From positions 1 to 64,000 of the forward strand of contig CAKTSK010000008.1 in assembly GCA_934597725.1 (NCBI GenBank): a stretch of 64,000 nt of DNA, read 5' to 3'. This DNA is from an uncultured Eubacteriales bacterium. GTDB lineage: Bacteria; Bacillota; Clostridia; Oscillospirales; Oscillospiraceae. The notes beneath the pieces are model-generated. The model saw nothing but the letters and a program-made list of their open reading frames with translations. It searched no databases and had not been told where the DNA came from. Below are positions 9,102 to 20,982 of this stretch, in pieces (the first letter of the stretch is position 1; each line of letters opens with the position of its first letter). Position numbers and translations under genes: made by a program.

Positions 9102-9578
9102 ATGCTGAACATCGTCCTTGTGGAGCCTGAGATCCCCATGAACACCGGCAACATTGCCCGTACCTGCGCCGCCACCCGCAGCCGCCTGCACCTGGTCCGC
9201 CCGCTGGGCTTTGACATCAGCGACCGGGCGGTGAAGCGCGCCGGCCTGGATTATTGGCACATGGTAGACCTGCGGGTCTATGATAGCTTAGAGGACCTTT
9301 TCCGCAAAAACGACATCACGGACCTTTGGCTGGCCACCACCAAGGCGCCCCAGGACTATGCCCAGGCCGCCTTCCGGGACGGGTGCTGGCTCTTCTTCGG
9401 AAAGGAGACCGCCGGGCTGCCCGCCTGGTTCCGCCAGGCCCACGCCCAGCGCTGCATCCGCATCCCCATGCGGCCGGAGGCCCGCAGCCTGAATCTGGCA
9501 AACTCTGTCGCTGTTTTGACCTATGAGGCACTGCGCCAACTGGGCTTTCCCCAGCTGCGCGGCACTGGAGACATGTAG
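9102..9578 (+). CDS. trmL: tRNA (cytidine/uridine-34-2'-O)-methyltransferase TrmL
   Basis: 158 residues, a minimal SPOUT methyltransferase that methylates the wobble base of tRNA-Leu. The family start MLNIVLVEPEIPMNTGNIAR, the glycine loop FGKETAGLP and the trefoil-knot region IPMRPEARSLNLANSVAV are all present. The ATG follows AAGGAGCGAGGAG. The frame is open far upstream, but that part lacks a ribosome site. A CCCTCCC/GGGAGGG hairpin at about 9616-9632 lacks a T-run, so readthrough into pgk is possible. Confidence 0.93.
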   Translation: MLNIVLVEPEIPMNTGNIARTCAATRSRLHLVRPLGFDISDRAVKRAGLDYWHMVDLRVYDSLEDLFRKNDITDLWLATTKAPQDYAQAAFRDGCWLFFGKETAGLPAWFRQAHAQRCIRIPMRPEARSLNLANSVAVLTYEALRQLGFPQLRGTGDM

Positions 9579-9679
9579 GCGTCGCCGTCTTCTCTTGCCG
9601 GGCCAGTAACCACCCCTCCCCCAGGGAGGGACCTTCCCGGACGGAACGCCGATCAATCTGAAATGAAGGGGCTTTTCTG

Positions 9680-10876
9680 ATGAATTATGACAAGAAGACC
9701 ATCCGGGACATCGACGTCTCCGGGAAAAAGATCCTCCTGCGCTGTGACTTCAACGTTCCCCATGACAAGGCCACCGGAGTCATTCACGACGACACCCGCA
9801 TCGTGTCTACCCTGCCCACCATCCGCTATCTGCTGGAGCACAACGCCGCCGTGATCCTCCTGTCTCACATGGGCCGTCCCCACGGCCAGTGGAAGCAGGA
9901 GCTGTCCCTGTTCTCTGCCCGGGACCACCTGGAAAAACTGCTGGGCATCCCCGTGCCCCTGACCAAGGACGTGGTGGGGCCGGATACCAAGGCCCAGTGC
10001 GCCGCCCTCCAGCCCGGCCAGGTGGTGCTGGTGGAAAACCTCCGCTTCCGCCTGGAAGAGGAGAAGAACGACCCCGAGTTTTCCCGGGAACTGGCTTCCC
10101 TGGCAGATATTTTTGTCTTTGACGCCTTCGGCGCGGCCCACCGGGCCCATGCCTCCACAGAGGGCGTCTCCCACTACCTGCCCTCGGTGGCCGGCCTGCT
10201 GGTGGAGAAAGAGCTGAGCTTCATGGGCAAGGCCCTCAACGATCCCAAGCGGCCCCTGGTGGCCATTCTGGGCGGTGCCAAGGTCTCGGACAAGATCGGC
10301 GTGATCAACAACCTGCTGACCAAGGCCGACACCATCCTCATCGGCGGCGGGATGTCCTACACCTTCCAGGCCGCCAGAGGCAAGCAGATCGGCACCTCCC
10401 TGCTGGACGCCGAGCACGTGGACTTTGCCCGGGAGATGATCGAAAAGGCCCAGGAAATGGGCGTGAAGCTGCTGCTGCCCCAGGACAACATCGCCGCCAA
10501 GGAGTTTGCCGCCGATGCCGCCCCCGTCCTGGTGGACCCCGACCACTTCCCCGACGACCTCATGGGCATGGACATCGGCCCCAAGACCGTAGAGGACTTC
10601 ACCCAGGCCATCCAGGGCGCGGGCACCGTGATCTGGAACGGCCCCATGGGCGTGTTTGAGTTCCCCGCCTTTGCCGCCGGCACCAACGCCGTGGCCGCCG
10701 CCATGGCCGAGCAGGCCGACGCCATCACCATCGTCGGCGGCGGTGACTCCGCCTCCGCCGTGGAAAAGAGCGGTCTGGCCGGCAAGCTCACCCACATCTC
10801 CACCGGCGGCGGCGCCTCCCTGGAGTTTCTGGAAGGGCTGGCCCTCCCCGGCATCGCCTGCCTGGCAGACAAATGA
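9680..10876 (+). CDS. pgk: Phosphoglycerate kinase
   Basis: 398 residues; converts 1,3-bisphosphoglycerate and ADP to 3-phosphoglycerate and ATP. Conserved blocks are [11 protein letters not shown] (about 20-30), SHMGRP, ENLRF, the basic patch around [25 protein letters not shown], and the nucleotide-binding NGPMGVFE and VGGGDSA near the end. It opens a plus-strand run of four consecutive glycolytic genes. gap (GAPDH), usually next to pgk, is not present in this window. No clear promoter was found in the 100 bases upstream. Confidence 0.97.
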   Translation: MNYDKKTIRDIDVSGKKILLRCDFNVPHDKATGVIHDDTRIVSTLPTIRYLLEHNAAVILLSHMGRPHGQWKQELSLFSARDHLEKLLGIPVPLTKDVVGPDTKAQCAALQPGQVVLVENLRFRLEEEKNDPEFSRELASLADIFVFDAFGAAHRAHASTEGVSHYLPSVAGLLVEKELSFMGKALNDPKRPLVAILGGAKVSDKIGVINNLLTKADTILIGGGMSYTFQAARGKQIGTSLLDAEHVDFAREMIEKAQEMGVKLLLPQDNIAAKEFAADAAPVLVDPDHFPDDLMGMDIGPKTVEDFTQAIQGAGTVIWNGPMGVFEFPAFAAGTNAVAAAMAEQADAITIVGGGDSASAVEKSGLAGKLTHISTGGGASLEFLEGLALPGIACLADK

Positions 10877-10899
10877 CAGGCAGGAGGAGCCGAGCACCC

Positions 10900-11673
10900 A
10901 TGAACAGAAAATATCGTAAAACCATCATCGCCGGGAACTGGAAGATGAACAAAACCCCCGGAGAGACCAAGGTCTTTGCAGAGCGCTTGAAGAGCGCTCT
11001 GCCCCGGGTCAAGCGGTGCAGCATCGTCCTGTGTGTCCCCTTTGTGGACATTCCCGCTGCGGTGAAGATCCTGAAAGACAGCCGGGTCGCCGTGGGTGCG
11101 CAAAACCTCCACTGGCAAACCAGTGGTCCCTTCACCGGAGAGGTCTCCGCCGCCATGCTGGCCGAGCTGGACGTAAAATACGTCATCATCGGCCACAGTG
11201 AACGCCGGACGCTCTTCGGAGAGAGCGACCTGATCATCAACAAAAAGATCCACGCCGCCCTGGACGCCGGGCTGCGCCCCATCCTCTGCGTCGGGGAAGC
11301 CCTGGAGCAGCGGGAGCTGGGCGTCACGCTGGAGTTTATCTCCTACCAGCTCAAAGCCGCGCTGGCCGGGGTCAGCCCCGAGCAGATGCGCCGGGTGGTC
11401 ATCGCCTACGAGCCCATCTGGGCCATCGGCACCGGCAACACCGCCACGCCGGAACAGGCCGGCGCGGTCTGCTCCGCCATCCGCGGCGTGCTGCGGAAGC
11501 TCTACGGGGCCCGGATCGCCCGCTCCACCACCATCCAATACGGCGGCTCCATGAACGAGAACAACGCCGGCGCCCTGCTGGAGCAGGAGGACGTGGACGG
11601 GGGCCTCATCGGCACCGCCGCCCTGGACGTGGAAAAATTCCTGCAGATCATTCAGACCGCCAACCAAGACTGA
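10900..11673 (+). CDS. tpiA: Triosephosphate isomerase
   Basis: 257 residues. The catalytic residues are in place: Lys in AGNWKMNK, His in IIGHSERR, Glu in AYEPIWAIGTG, and the phosphate-binding YGGSM near the C-terminus. The ATG at 10900 follows CAGGAGGAGC and lies 23 bases after the pgk stop. A longer in-frame ATG at 10873 overlaps pgk and is rejected because it lacks a ribosome site. It interconverts dihydroxyacetone phosphate and glyceraldehyde-3-phosphate. Confidence 0.97.
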   Translation: MNRKYRKTIIAGNWKMNKTPGETKVFAERLKSALPRVKRCSIVLCVPFVDIPAAVKILKDSRVAVGAQNLHWQTSGPFTGEVSAAMLAELDVKYVIIGHSERRTLFGESDLIINKKIHAALDAGLRPILCVGEALEQRELGVTLEFISYQLKAALAGVSPEQMRRVVIAYEPIWAIGTGNTATPEQAGAVCSAIRGVLRKLYGARIARSTTIQYGGSMNENNAGALLEQEDVDGGLIGTAALDVEKFLQIIQTANQD

Positions 11674-11723
11674 CTATATGAACCCATCGGAGCAACGGCT
11701 CCGGGAACCGAGGGAAAGGTTTT

Positions 11724-14596
<2,873 letters not shown>

Positions 14597-14604
14597 ATGA
14601 CACA

Positions 14605-14643
14605 ATCCCCGGACCGGTGATCTCACTGGCCCGGGGATCTTTT
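14605..14643 (+). terminator. Terminator of the glycolytic operon
   Basis: A two-tier hairpin: the outer stem ATCCCCGG/CCGGGGAT encloses a second 7-base stem (CCGGTGA/TCACTGG with one G-U pair), then CTTTTG. A second C/G-rich hairpin follows directly. Confidence 0.8.
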
Positions 14644-14746
14644 GTCCCGGGGAGATCCCCGGGCTGATCGGCTGGACTTTTTGTCGCATTTATGCCATAC
14701 TAAGCAATAGCATCTATCCACCCGTCCGAAAGGAGGAACCTCCCCT

Positions 14747-16489
14747 GTGAAGAAGACCCGCATCCTCTCCGCATCCCTGGTCCTGTCCCTGCTGCTGAGC
14801 CTGTTCGCCGTTCCTATGGCAAGTGCCGCCGGGACCTCCACCTACCAGGGCAAACCCTACAGCACCGATTACACCACCTGGCGGCAGGGGGACCCCGCCT
14901 GGGGCCAGACTGCCCTGGGAGACGTACATAACATGGCCGGCTCCGGCTGTCTGGTCTCCTCGATCGCCATTTTGATGTGTCACGCCAAAGTGTATAACCC
15001 CGCTTCCCTCAACCCCGGCACCCTGCGGGACTGGCTGGATGCCAAGGGCTTCATCAGCCACAGCTCCGACCGGAGCAAAGATGCCCTGCTGTCCTTTGGA
15101 CGCATCACGTCTAAGGTCTCTCCCCGGTTTTTCTTTGTCAACCAGACCTTTTTCTCCGTCAAAACACCCTTGAGCGACGTCATCAGCAAGATCAACAATC
15201 TGCGTGGCCAGGGCTATTATGTCATCGCCCGGGTCAAGAACAGCGGCCACTTTGTCCCCATCGCCAAGACCATTTCCGGAGACGCTCAGCTCTACGATCC
15301 GGGCGCCGCCTCAAAGAAGCTGCTGTCGGAATACGACGGCACCATCGGCGGGCTGATCTATTTCAAGGCCAATGCCGCGGGCAAGGACACCATTCTGCCG
15401 GAGCTGGCCAACCCCGGCGCGCCCAAGGTAAACAAGCTCTCTGCCACCTATGGCGACGGCGACCGGGCCACCGTTTCCTGGAGCGCCGCCGATCTGGCCA
15501 CCCACTATAACATTTACATTGACCAGAAGCAGAGCAACGGCAGCTGGAAGGAGAACGTCAGAACCTATTTCTATGCCACCTCTCCCTATACCATTGACCG
15601 CCTGCCGGCGGGGACCTATCGGCTGAAAGTCCAGGCCACCAACGGGAACAACTGGACCTATGCCAACTCGGAGTATCAGACCTTCACCGTCAAGTCCGGC
15701 CACCTTACCATCACCTTCAACGCCAACGGCGGCAGTGTGACGCCCGGTTCCGAGCTGGTCTCTAAAAACAGCACCTATGACCTGCCCACCCCCACCCGCA
15801 GCAACGCCGCCTTCCTGGGCTGGTACACTGCCCAGGGCAAGGAGATGGTCACCAACGGCACGCCCCTCAAGAGTGCCTATGGACAAACCCTGGTCGCTTA
15901 CTGGGACACCAAGGGCCGGAGCCTGAAAAAAACCGCGTCCTATCAGAACAACTTCAAGGATGTGTCCAAGAGCGCCTGGTACTACAACAACGTCGCTGCC
16001 TCTTATGAGTATGGTCTCATGAACGGCACCAAGCCCGGAGAATTTGAGCCCACCAAGCCGATCTCCGCCGTCCAGGCCATCACGCTGGCAGCCCGGCTGC
16101 GGAAGCTCTATCTCACCGGCAACGGGACCTTTGCCGCGTCGAATCCCTGGTACAAGTCCTATACGGACTATGCCATCAACCAGAAGATCATCTCCTCTCT
16201 GCCGAAGGACCTGAACGCTTCCCTCTCCCGGCAGGAGTTTGCCGCCATTCTGGCCAACGCCTTCCCCGACTCGGCGCTGCCGACGGTCAATCTGGTCCCG
16301 GATGGGTCCATCCCTGACGTCTATCGGTCGGACACCGGGATCTATAAGCTGTACCGGGCGGGTATCCTGGCCGGCAACGACGACGCCGGGACCTTCCGGC
16401 CCAACGCGCCCATTACCCGGGCAGAGGTTGCCACGATCCTGGTGCGGATGGCAGACCCCAATGTGCGGCTGCTCTTCTCATTGGGGTGA
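14747..16489 (+). CDS. Secreted C39-like peptidase with FN3, InlB B-repeat and SLH domains
   Basis: 580 residues. A signal peptide (KKTR, hydrophobic core, cleavage after ASA near 27) is followed by a papain-like C39-type domain (about 30-210) with Cys in GSGCLVSSI, His in NSGHFVPIAK and Asp in LYDPGA. Next come a fibronectin-III-like domain (about 222-320), one Listeria/Bacteroides B-repeat (ITFNANGGS ... GWYTAQGKE, about 320-385), and three SLH repeats (about 400-575) that would hold it on the cell wall. The start is GTG after AAGGAGG. It probably acts on a surface or host protein, but peptidase activity is inferred only from the triad. Confidence 0.8.
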   Translation: MKKTRILSASLVLSLLLSLFAVPMASAAGTSTYQGKPYSTDYTTWRQGDPAWGQTALGDVHNMAGSGCLVSSIAILMCHAKVYNPASLNPGTLRDWLDAKGFISHSSDRSKDALLSFGRITSKVSPRFFFVNQTFFSVKTPLSDVISKINNLRGQGYYVIARVKNSGHFVPIAKTISGDAQLYDPGAASKKLLSEYDGTIGGLIYFKANAAGKDTILPELANPGAPKVNKLSATYGDGDRATVSWSAADLATHYNIYIDQKQSNGSWKENVRTYFYATSPYTIDRLPAGTYRLKVQATNGNNWTYANSEYQTFTVKSGHLTITFNANGGSVTPGSELVSKNSTYDLPTPTRSNAAFLGWYTAQGKEMVTNGTPLKSAYGQTLVAYWDTKGRSLKKTASYQNNFKDVSKSAWYYNNVAASYEYGLMNGTKPGEFEPTKPISAVQAITLAARLRKLYLTGNGTFAASNPWYKSYTDYAINQKIISSLPKDLNASLSRQEFAAILANAFPDSALPTVNLVPDGSIPDVYRSDTGIYKLYRAGILAGNDDAGTFRPNAPITRAEVATILVRMADPNVRLLFSLG

Positions 16490-16520
16490 GCGAGGCGCAA
16501 AACGTAATAACATGTGACCC

Positions 16521-16563
16521 AGCCCCCAGCCGGCGTTGCCGGCTGGGGGCTGGATGATTTTTT
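16521..16563 (+). terminator. Terminator of the C39/SLH gene
   Basis: A perfect 14-base stem (AGCCCCCAGCCGGC and complement) with a GTT loop, then TGGATGA and six T. It lies between two convergent SLH genes. Confidence 0.9.
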
Positions 16564-16579
16564 AGCGCATTCGCCTTCT

Positions 16580-18055
16580 TTACGACACGCCATTCTGCTC
16601 GGAAAAGTTCATGAAAATCTGTGCAATCTGCGCGCGGGTGGCATTGCCCTTTGGCAGAAGGAGATGATTGCTGCCGTTGAGAATGTTCTGACCGACTGCC
16701 CATTCCATGGCAGTCTTTGCCCAAGGAGAAATGGTGCTGCTGTCCGAGAATCCACTCAGATCCCCTGTAGCACCTGTCTCCAACTTCATATACTTGGCAA
16801 AACGGTAGAGGATCGTTGCCATTTCCTCCCTGGTCACACTCTTCTGGGGCGCAAAGGTACCGTTCTCATAGCCACCAACGATCTGATTGCTCGCGGCCCA
16901 GTTGACAGACTTTGCATACCAATCTCCCTTGGAGACATCGGAAAAACTGCTGTTTCCTTCGGCAGGCGAACCGGCCATGCGATGGAGAATGGTAACGATC
17001 TGCGCCCGGGTCGTGGTGCGACGCGGGGCAAAGCTGCCATCTTCCATCCCGGTCATCATGCCCTCACCGTAGACGTATTGCACTGCGTCGTAAAACCAGT
17101 CGTTCGGCCTGACATCGGGAAAAGAGCCGCCTTGCTCCGGGCCGCTCCCGCCGCTCTCCGTATAGGAGAGAAGGGCTTCCCGCATGGCGCTCCCCGCAGA
17201 CCACTTGCCCTGAAGCACATGAACCCCTGCAAGCTCATCCGTAAAGAAGGGGTCCTTGATGGGGCTCCATGCCTTCTCCGCCTTGTCCTGCCATGTTTTC
17301 CATTCCTGGAAGGAGGAAACCGCCAAAAATTGACCGTCTACTTTGGTGCGATAGAGATGACCGCCCTTACTTCCCGCGCCCCAAGGCTCAAAGACCCAGC
17401 CTTCCTGCTGCAGCTTCTCCACCGTGTCATAGTAAGACGCTTCTTGTGAAACGGGATATGGAATGCGAGGGACCAACGCAGACACACCGTCTTCTGACAT
17501 GGCAGTATAGTTCATCTCATGACGCAGGAGAAAAAGATCGGCATTCTGTATCTTATAATATAGTTTCCCCTCTGCACCAATGACGTCCTGGCGCTCTCCG
17601 TCCCGGACACAAATCGCAGGGGTCCCAGAATACTTCCCCAGTTCAGGATAGCTGGCATAACCGCTTTCAGCATCAAAGGCAAAATCTTTGTCGAAATCGT
17701 GTGCTACTGCACGAGTTCCGTCCCAGGTCCAGACGCAAAGGGTCTCTACCTCTGTCTCTCCGGTGCCCGAATAGGTATCCTGGAGCCACGCGGTAAAGAG
17801 CAAGGGCATCCCATCGCCAGCCAGATCTACTAAAATGGCCTGCTCTTTTGAAACGGTAGACGAGAGCACCTCGGCGTATGCCTGTGCCATCTCAGAGGAC
17901 ATTCTGCACTGGCTGACGTCTCCATAATAAGCAACGTCAGCAAGGCTCGTTGATTTGGAATCTGCTGCCATCGCTGACACAGGCAGCAGCCCTGCAAGCA
18001 AGCAAAAGCTCAAAAACAACGCTGCCATTTTTTTCGGGAATGTTGACGGGATCAT
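16580..18055 (-). CDS. Secreted SLH-domain surface protein, unknown N-terminal domain
   Basis: 491 residues. A signal peptide (FPKKMAALFLSFCLLAGLLP, cleavage after AMA) is followed by about 280 residues I do not recognise, containing LVDLAGDGMPLLFTAW, which recalls secreted proteins with VCBS-like D-x-DG segments. Three C-terminal SLH repeats follow (FPDVRPNDWFYDAVQYVYG, FSDVSKGDWYAKSVNWAAS and FSDSSTISPWAKTAMEWAVG), which would anchor it to cell-wall polymer. The ATG at 18055 is chosen because AAAAGGAGAGG lies just upstream; an ATG six codons earlier overlaps that ribosome site. Confidence 0.8.
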   Translation of the reverse strand: MIPSTFPKKMAALFLSFCLLAGLLPVSAMAADSKSTSLADVAYYGDVSQCRMSSEMAQAYAEVLSSTVSKEQAILVDLAGDGMPLLFTAWLQDTYSGTGETEVETLCVWTWDGTRAVAHDFDKDFAFDAESGYASYPELGKYSGTPAICVRDGERQDVIGAEGKLYYKIQNADLFLLRHEMNYTAMSEDGVSALVPRIPYPVSQEASYYDTVEKLQQEGWVFEPWGAGSKGGHLYRTKVDGQFLAVSSFQEWKTWQDKAEKAWSPIKDPFFTDELAGVHVLQGKWSAGSAMREALLSYTESGGSGPEQGGSFPDVRPNDWFYDAVQYVYGEGMMTGMEDGSFAPRRTTTRAQIVTILHRMAGSPAEGNSSFSDVSKGDWYAKSVNWAASNQIVGGYENGTFAPQKSVTREEMATILYRFAKYMKLETGATGDLSGFSDSSTISPWAKTAMEWAVGQNILNGSNHLLLPKGNATRAQIAQIFMNFSEQNGVS

Positions 18056-18093
18056 ACTACCTCTCCTTTTCATTTTACTTAGCAGATGGCTTC

Positions 18094-18102
18094 ATTATAA
18101 CA
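18094..18102 (-). promoter_or_regulatory. Extended -10 box for the SLH gene
   Basis: Minus strand TGTTATAAT: a perfect -10 hexamer with the TGn extension. No good -35 hexamer is found 17 bases upstream, which fits an extended -10 promoter. Confidence 0.5.
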
Positions 18103-18144
18103 AAGGCATAGCCGGGACGCATTATCCTGGGATAACGAAAGCTG

Positions 18145-18188
18145 AAAAAAACGCCCTTTCCGCTGATAACTCAAACGGAAAGGGCGTT
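18145..18188 (-). terminator. Terminator of yebC
   Basis: A 13-base perfect stem (AACGCCCTTTCCG and complement) with a 13-base loop, ending in seven T on the minus strand. Confidence 0.9.
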
Positions 18189-18266
18189 CAAAATACATCA
18201 TATCAGAAAAAACTATCCTGATCCCTCGGCGAAACAGCAGAAAACACCAGCCGTGTTTTGATCCTG

Positions 18267-19001
18267 TTACTCCTGCTCCCAGTTATGATAGACGTTCTGC
18301 ACGTCGTCATTGTCCTCGAGCGCGTCGATGAGCTTCTCCATGTTCTTCAGGTCCCCGGCGTCGGTGAGCTTGACGTAGTTCTGGGGCACCATCTCCACCT
18401 GGGCAGAGGCGGGGACATAGCCCTTGGCCTCCAGGGCGGCGGCGACCTTGCCGCAGTCGTCAGGCTCGGTGTAGATGGTGAAGCAGCCTTCCTCGGGCTC
18501 AAAGTCCGATGCGCCGCAGTCCAGGGCGTCCATCATCACGGCATCCTCTTCCAGGTCGCCGTCCTCGTTGTCCAGCAGGATCACGCCCTTGCGGTCGAAG
18601 GACCAGGAGACGCAGCCGGTGGCCCCCAGGCCCTTGCCGAACTTGTCCAGCAGGTGCCGGACCTCGGGCGCGGTCCGCTGGCGGTTGTCGGTCAGGGCCT
18701 CCACGATCACGGCCACGCCGTTGGGACCATAGCCCTCGTAGACCACGCTCTCGTAGTTGTCGGTGTTGCCGGCGCCCAGGGCCTTGTCGATGGTGCGCTT
18801 GATGTTGTCGTTGGGCATGTTCACGGCCTTTGCCTTGGCAATGACGGTGGCCAGACGGGAGTTGTTGTTGGGGTCGCCGGAGCCGCCGGTCTTGACGGCC
18901 ACGATGATCTCCTTGGCGATCTTGGTGAAGGCAGCGCTGCGCTTGGCGTCCGCCGCCCCCTTGGTTTTCTGAATGTTATGCCATTTGGAATGTCCAGACA
19001 T
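18267..19001 (-). CDS. yebC: YebC/PmpR-family protein (TACO1-like)
   Basis: 244 residues, beginning with the family signature MSGHSKWHNIQKTKGAADAK and containing YEGYGPNGVAVIVEALTDN. Members have been described as transcription regulators (PmpR) and, more recently, as ribosome-associated factors easing polyproline stalling; the EF-P gene is elsewhere in this window. It is a single gene on its own terminator. Three domains are expected from the family: an N-terminal helical bundle and two alpha/beta domains. Confidence 0.95.
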   Translation of the reverse strand: MSGHSKWHNIQKTKGAADAKRSAAFTKIAKEIIVAVKTGGSGDPNNNSRLATVIAKAKAVNMPNDNIKRTIDKALGAGNTDNYESVVYEGYGPNGVAVIVEALTDNRQRTAPEVRHLLDKFGKGLGATGCVSWSFDRKGVILLDNEDGDLEEDAVMMDALDCGASDFEPEEGCFTIYTEPDDCGKVAAALEAKGYVPASAQVEMVPQNYVKLTDAGDLKNMEKLIDALEDNDDVQNVYHNWEQE

Positions 19002-19108
19002 CGGTATCGTTCCCTTCTATCATAAGAATGATGGGGCGCTCAGGTCCCCATCGGTGTTGTTACGAAGCAATTCTATCACAGTGCGCCTGCCTTGACAAGG
19101 CTTCTCCC

Positions 19109-19906
19109 TCAGAAATATCGGAAAACCTCGCCCTGCTGCCCGGCTACCTGCACTTCCAGCTCCGGAAAGGCCTCTGCCACCCACTGGGCCAGCACAGGGC
19201 AGACCACTGTTTCCGTGGAATAGTGGCCGGCATCCAGGAGATTGATCCCCAGCGCCTGGGCCTCCAGATACTGGTCGTGCTTGAGGTCTGCGGTCAGGAA
19301 GGTATCGCAGCCCTTTTCCTGCACCAGAGACAGCATACTGCCGCAGGCGCCGCCGCCCACCGCCAGACGGGACACCGGCCGGCCGGCATCCATGCCCCGC
19401 AGGCCCTCCAGCCCCAGGCGCTGCTTGACCTGTTCGACAAAGGCAGACAGGGGCTGCGGACCACCCGGCAGGTCTCCCACCAGGCCGATGCCGTAGGGAT
19501 TGCCCTGGGCATCGGTGCCCAGTTCTTCCAGGACGGTCGTCTCTGCCAGTCCTACCCGCCGGGCCAGTTCTGTGTTCACGCCGCCCTCGGCCGCGTCCAG
19601 GTTCGTGTGGGCGCAGATGGCCGCAATGTGCTGCTCCACCAGGGCCAGCAGATTCCGGCCGGTGGTGGTCTCGTCGGTGACCCGGCCGATGGTCCCCCAG
19701 ATCACCGGATGGTGTGCCAGGATCAGTTGACAACCCTTTTCTGCTGCCTCCTGGATCACTGCCGGGGTGATGTCCAGGGCCACCAGGACCCGGGTGACCT
19801 CCTGCTCGCCCCGGCCCACCAGAAAGCCGGCGTTGTCAAAGCCCATCTGGGTCCGAAAGGGCGCCTTCCGGTCCAGCAGGGCATAGATTTCGTTTACCGT
19901 TGCCAT
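19109..19906 (-). CDS. Nif3-like dinuclear metal-centre protein (DUF34)
   Basis: 265 residues, the YqfO/NIF3 family that forms toroidal hexamers around two metal ions. Ligand motifs are LILAHHPVIWG (about 62-72), AHTNLDAAEGGVN (about 98-110) and, near the C-terminus, DAGHYSTE. The biochemical role of the family is still uncertain. The start overlaps the end of trmK by 13 bases; trmK-nif3 is a conserved Firmicutes pair, so co-translation is likely. Confidence 0.92.
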   Translation of the reverse strand: MATVNEIYALLDRKAPFRTQMGFDNAGFLVGRGEQEVTRVLVALDITPAVIQEAAEKGCQLILAHHPVIWGTIGRVTDETTTGRNLLALVEQHIAAICAHTNLDAAEGGVNTELARRVGLAETTVLEELGTDAQGNPYGIGLVGDLPGGPQPLSAFVEQVKQRLGLEGLRGMDAGRPVSRLAVGGGACGSMLSLVQEKGCDTFLTADLKHDQYLEAQALGINLLDAGHYSTETVVCPVLAQWVAEAFPELEVQVAGQQGEVFRYF

Positions 19907-20598
19907 TGGCTCCACTCCTCTCGCATCTGTTCCAGTTCCTCTATCAGCGCCGTCTCCCGGGCCAGGGCCGCAGGGTCCGGCGCTTTGCCCCGGGCCATCC
20001 CTGCCAGCGCCCGGCGGCGGCGGCGCAGCAGATCCTCCAGGTGCGCCAGCCGGTGGGGGGACACGTCCCCTGGCTGCTGGCGGCCGGCCAGCAGTTCCGC
20101 CGGGGTATACGGCGTGCTCGCTCCGCCAGTGGCCCGGAGGATAGTGTATCGCTTGTCCCCTTCCTCCGCCAGGGTCTCCTGCTGGATCACATAGCCGTGG
20201 TCCACCAGCCACCGGCGCAGCTCCTCCTGGGCGCTCATGGGCTGCAGGAGCAGGCAGGTCTGCCGGGTCCAGGGGGCGGCAGAGAGAATGCGGGCGATCA
20301 AATCGCCGCCCATGCCGGCGATGATCACGGTATCTGCCTCCCCTGCTGCCAGCCCTGTCAGGCCGTCGCAGCGGCGGAAGGCGATCCCCTCCGTGACTCC
20401 ATAGGTCCGGGCGGTCTCCCGGCCCCGGTCCAGAGGCCCGTCGTTGACATCAGAGGCAATGGCTGCCCGGACTCTGCCCTGCAAGAGCAGCCAGGTGGGC
20501 AGATAGGCATGGTCAGTCCCTACGTCGGCCACCTTGGCCCCCTGGGGGACCTGGGCCGCCAGGGCCGCCAGCCGCGGGGACAATTCCAAGGGTCTCAT
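19894..20598 (-). CDS. trmK: tRNA (adenine-22-N1)-methyltransferase
   Basis: 234 residues. The Rossmann SAM site VADVGTDHAYLPTWLL (about 23-38), VIIAGMGGDLI and LLLQPMSAQEELRRWL match TrmK, which makes m1A22 in bacterial tRNA. The C-terminal half (about 170-234) is an arginine-rich coiled coil, as in B. subtilis TrmK. The ATG follows AAGGAGG with 8-base spacing. Longer in-frame starts have no ribosome site and run across the neighbouring terminator. Confidence 0.93.
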   Translation of the reverse strand: MRPLELSPRLAALAAQVPQGAKVADVGTDHAYLPTWLLLQGRVRAAIASDVNDGPLDRGRETARTYGVTEGIAFRRCDGLTGLAAGEADTVIIAGMGGDLIARILSAAPWTRQTCLLLQPMSAQEELRRWLVDHGYVIQQETLAEEGDKRYTILRATGGASTPYTPAELLAGRQQPGDVSPHRLAHLEDLLRRRRRALAGMARGKAPDPAALARETALIEELEQMREEWSQWQR

Positions 20599-20635
20599 CT
20601 CATCCACCTCCTTGGCAGAGGTTCTCTCTGCCCAC

Positions 20636-20667
20636 AAAAAACGGGAGCGGAATGTCCGCCCCCGTTT
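20636..20667 (-). terminator. Terminator of the DUF1858 gene
   Basis: Minus strand: ACGGGGGCGGA, loop CAT, TCCGCTCCCGT with one bulge, then a run of T. It separates the DUF1858 gene from trmK-nif3. Confidence 0.75.
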
Positions 20668-20672
20668 TCCTG

Positions 20673-20882
20673 TTACTTCCGGTTTGCTGCAATGATCGCA
20701 TTGAGCTTGTCTACCAGGTCCTCCACGGGCTGGTCGTGGACCAGGCAAGCCTGCTCCACCGTCTCGTTCCGGGAGGCGGGGCAGCCCAGGCAATGCATCC
20801 CGATGTCGATGAATGCCGGAGCAGTCTCCGGAGCAATATCCAGGATGTCACCCACGATGGTGTCTTTGGTAATGGTTGCCAT
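20673..20882 (-). CDS. DUF1858 small protein
   Basis: 69 residues, MATITKDTIVGDILDI to the end, with the conserved MHCLGCPAS motif (CxxC) near residue 30. DUF1858 proteins are small four-helix proteins seen alone or fused to hybrid-cluster or redox enzymes; their function is unknown and the cysteine pair suggests a redox or metal role. GGAGG lies 8 bases before this ATG. An upstream in-frame ATG would add 12 residues without a ribosome site. Its own terminator makes it monocistronic. Confidence 0.88.
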   Translation of the reverse strand: MATITKDTIVGDILDIAPETAPAFIDIGMHCLGCPASRNETVEQACLVHDQPVEDLVDKLNAIIAANRK

Positions 20883-20916
20883 AATGACGTCCTCCATTCT
20901 ATTGGGATTGTTTTTC

Positions 20917-20958
20917 AAAAAAGGGGAACTGACCGTTGGCGGCAGCTCCCCTTTTTTT
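20917..20958 (-). terminator. Terminator of the ispH/rpsA operon
   Basis: GGGGA-type stem with A-run and T-run: AAAAAAGGGGA pairs with TCCCCTTTTTT around an internal loop, giving a T-tract on the minus strand just past the S1 stop. Confidence 0.85.
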
Positions 20959-20982
20959 GTCTGTTCTCAGCCGAGGGGGGAA

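Noticed and set aside
9616..9632. CCCTCCC/GGGAGGG hairpin between trmL and pgk as terminator
   Set aside because: No T-run follows on the plus strand, so I did not list it as a terminator.
18145..18188. Inverted repeat near 18.15 kb as a mobile-element end
   Set aside because: It ends in seven T right after yebC and has no transposase or target duplication nearby; a terminator explains it.
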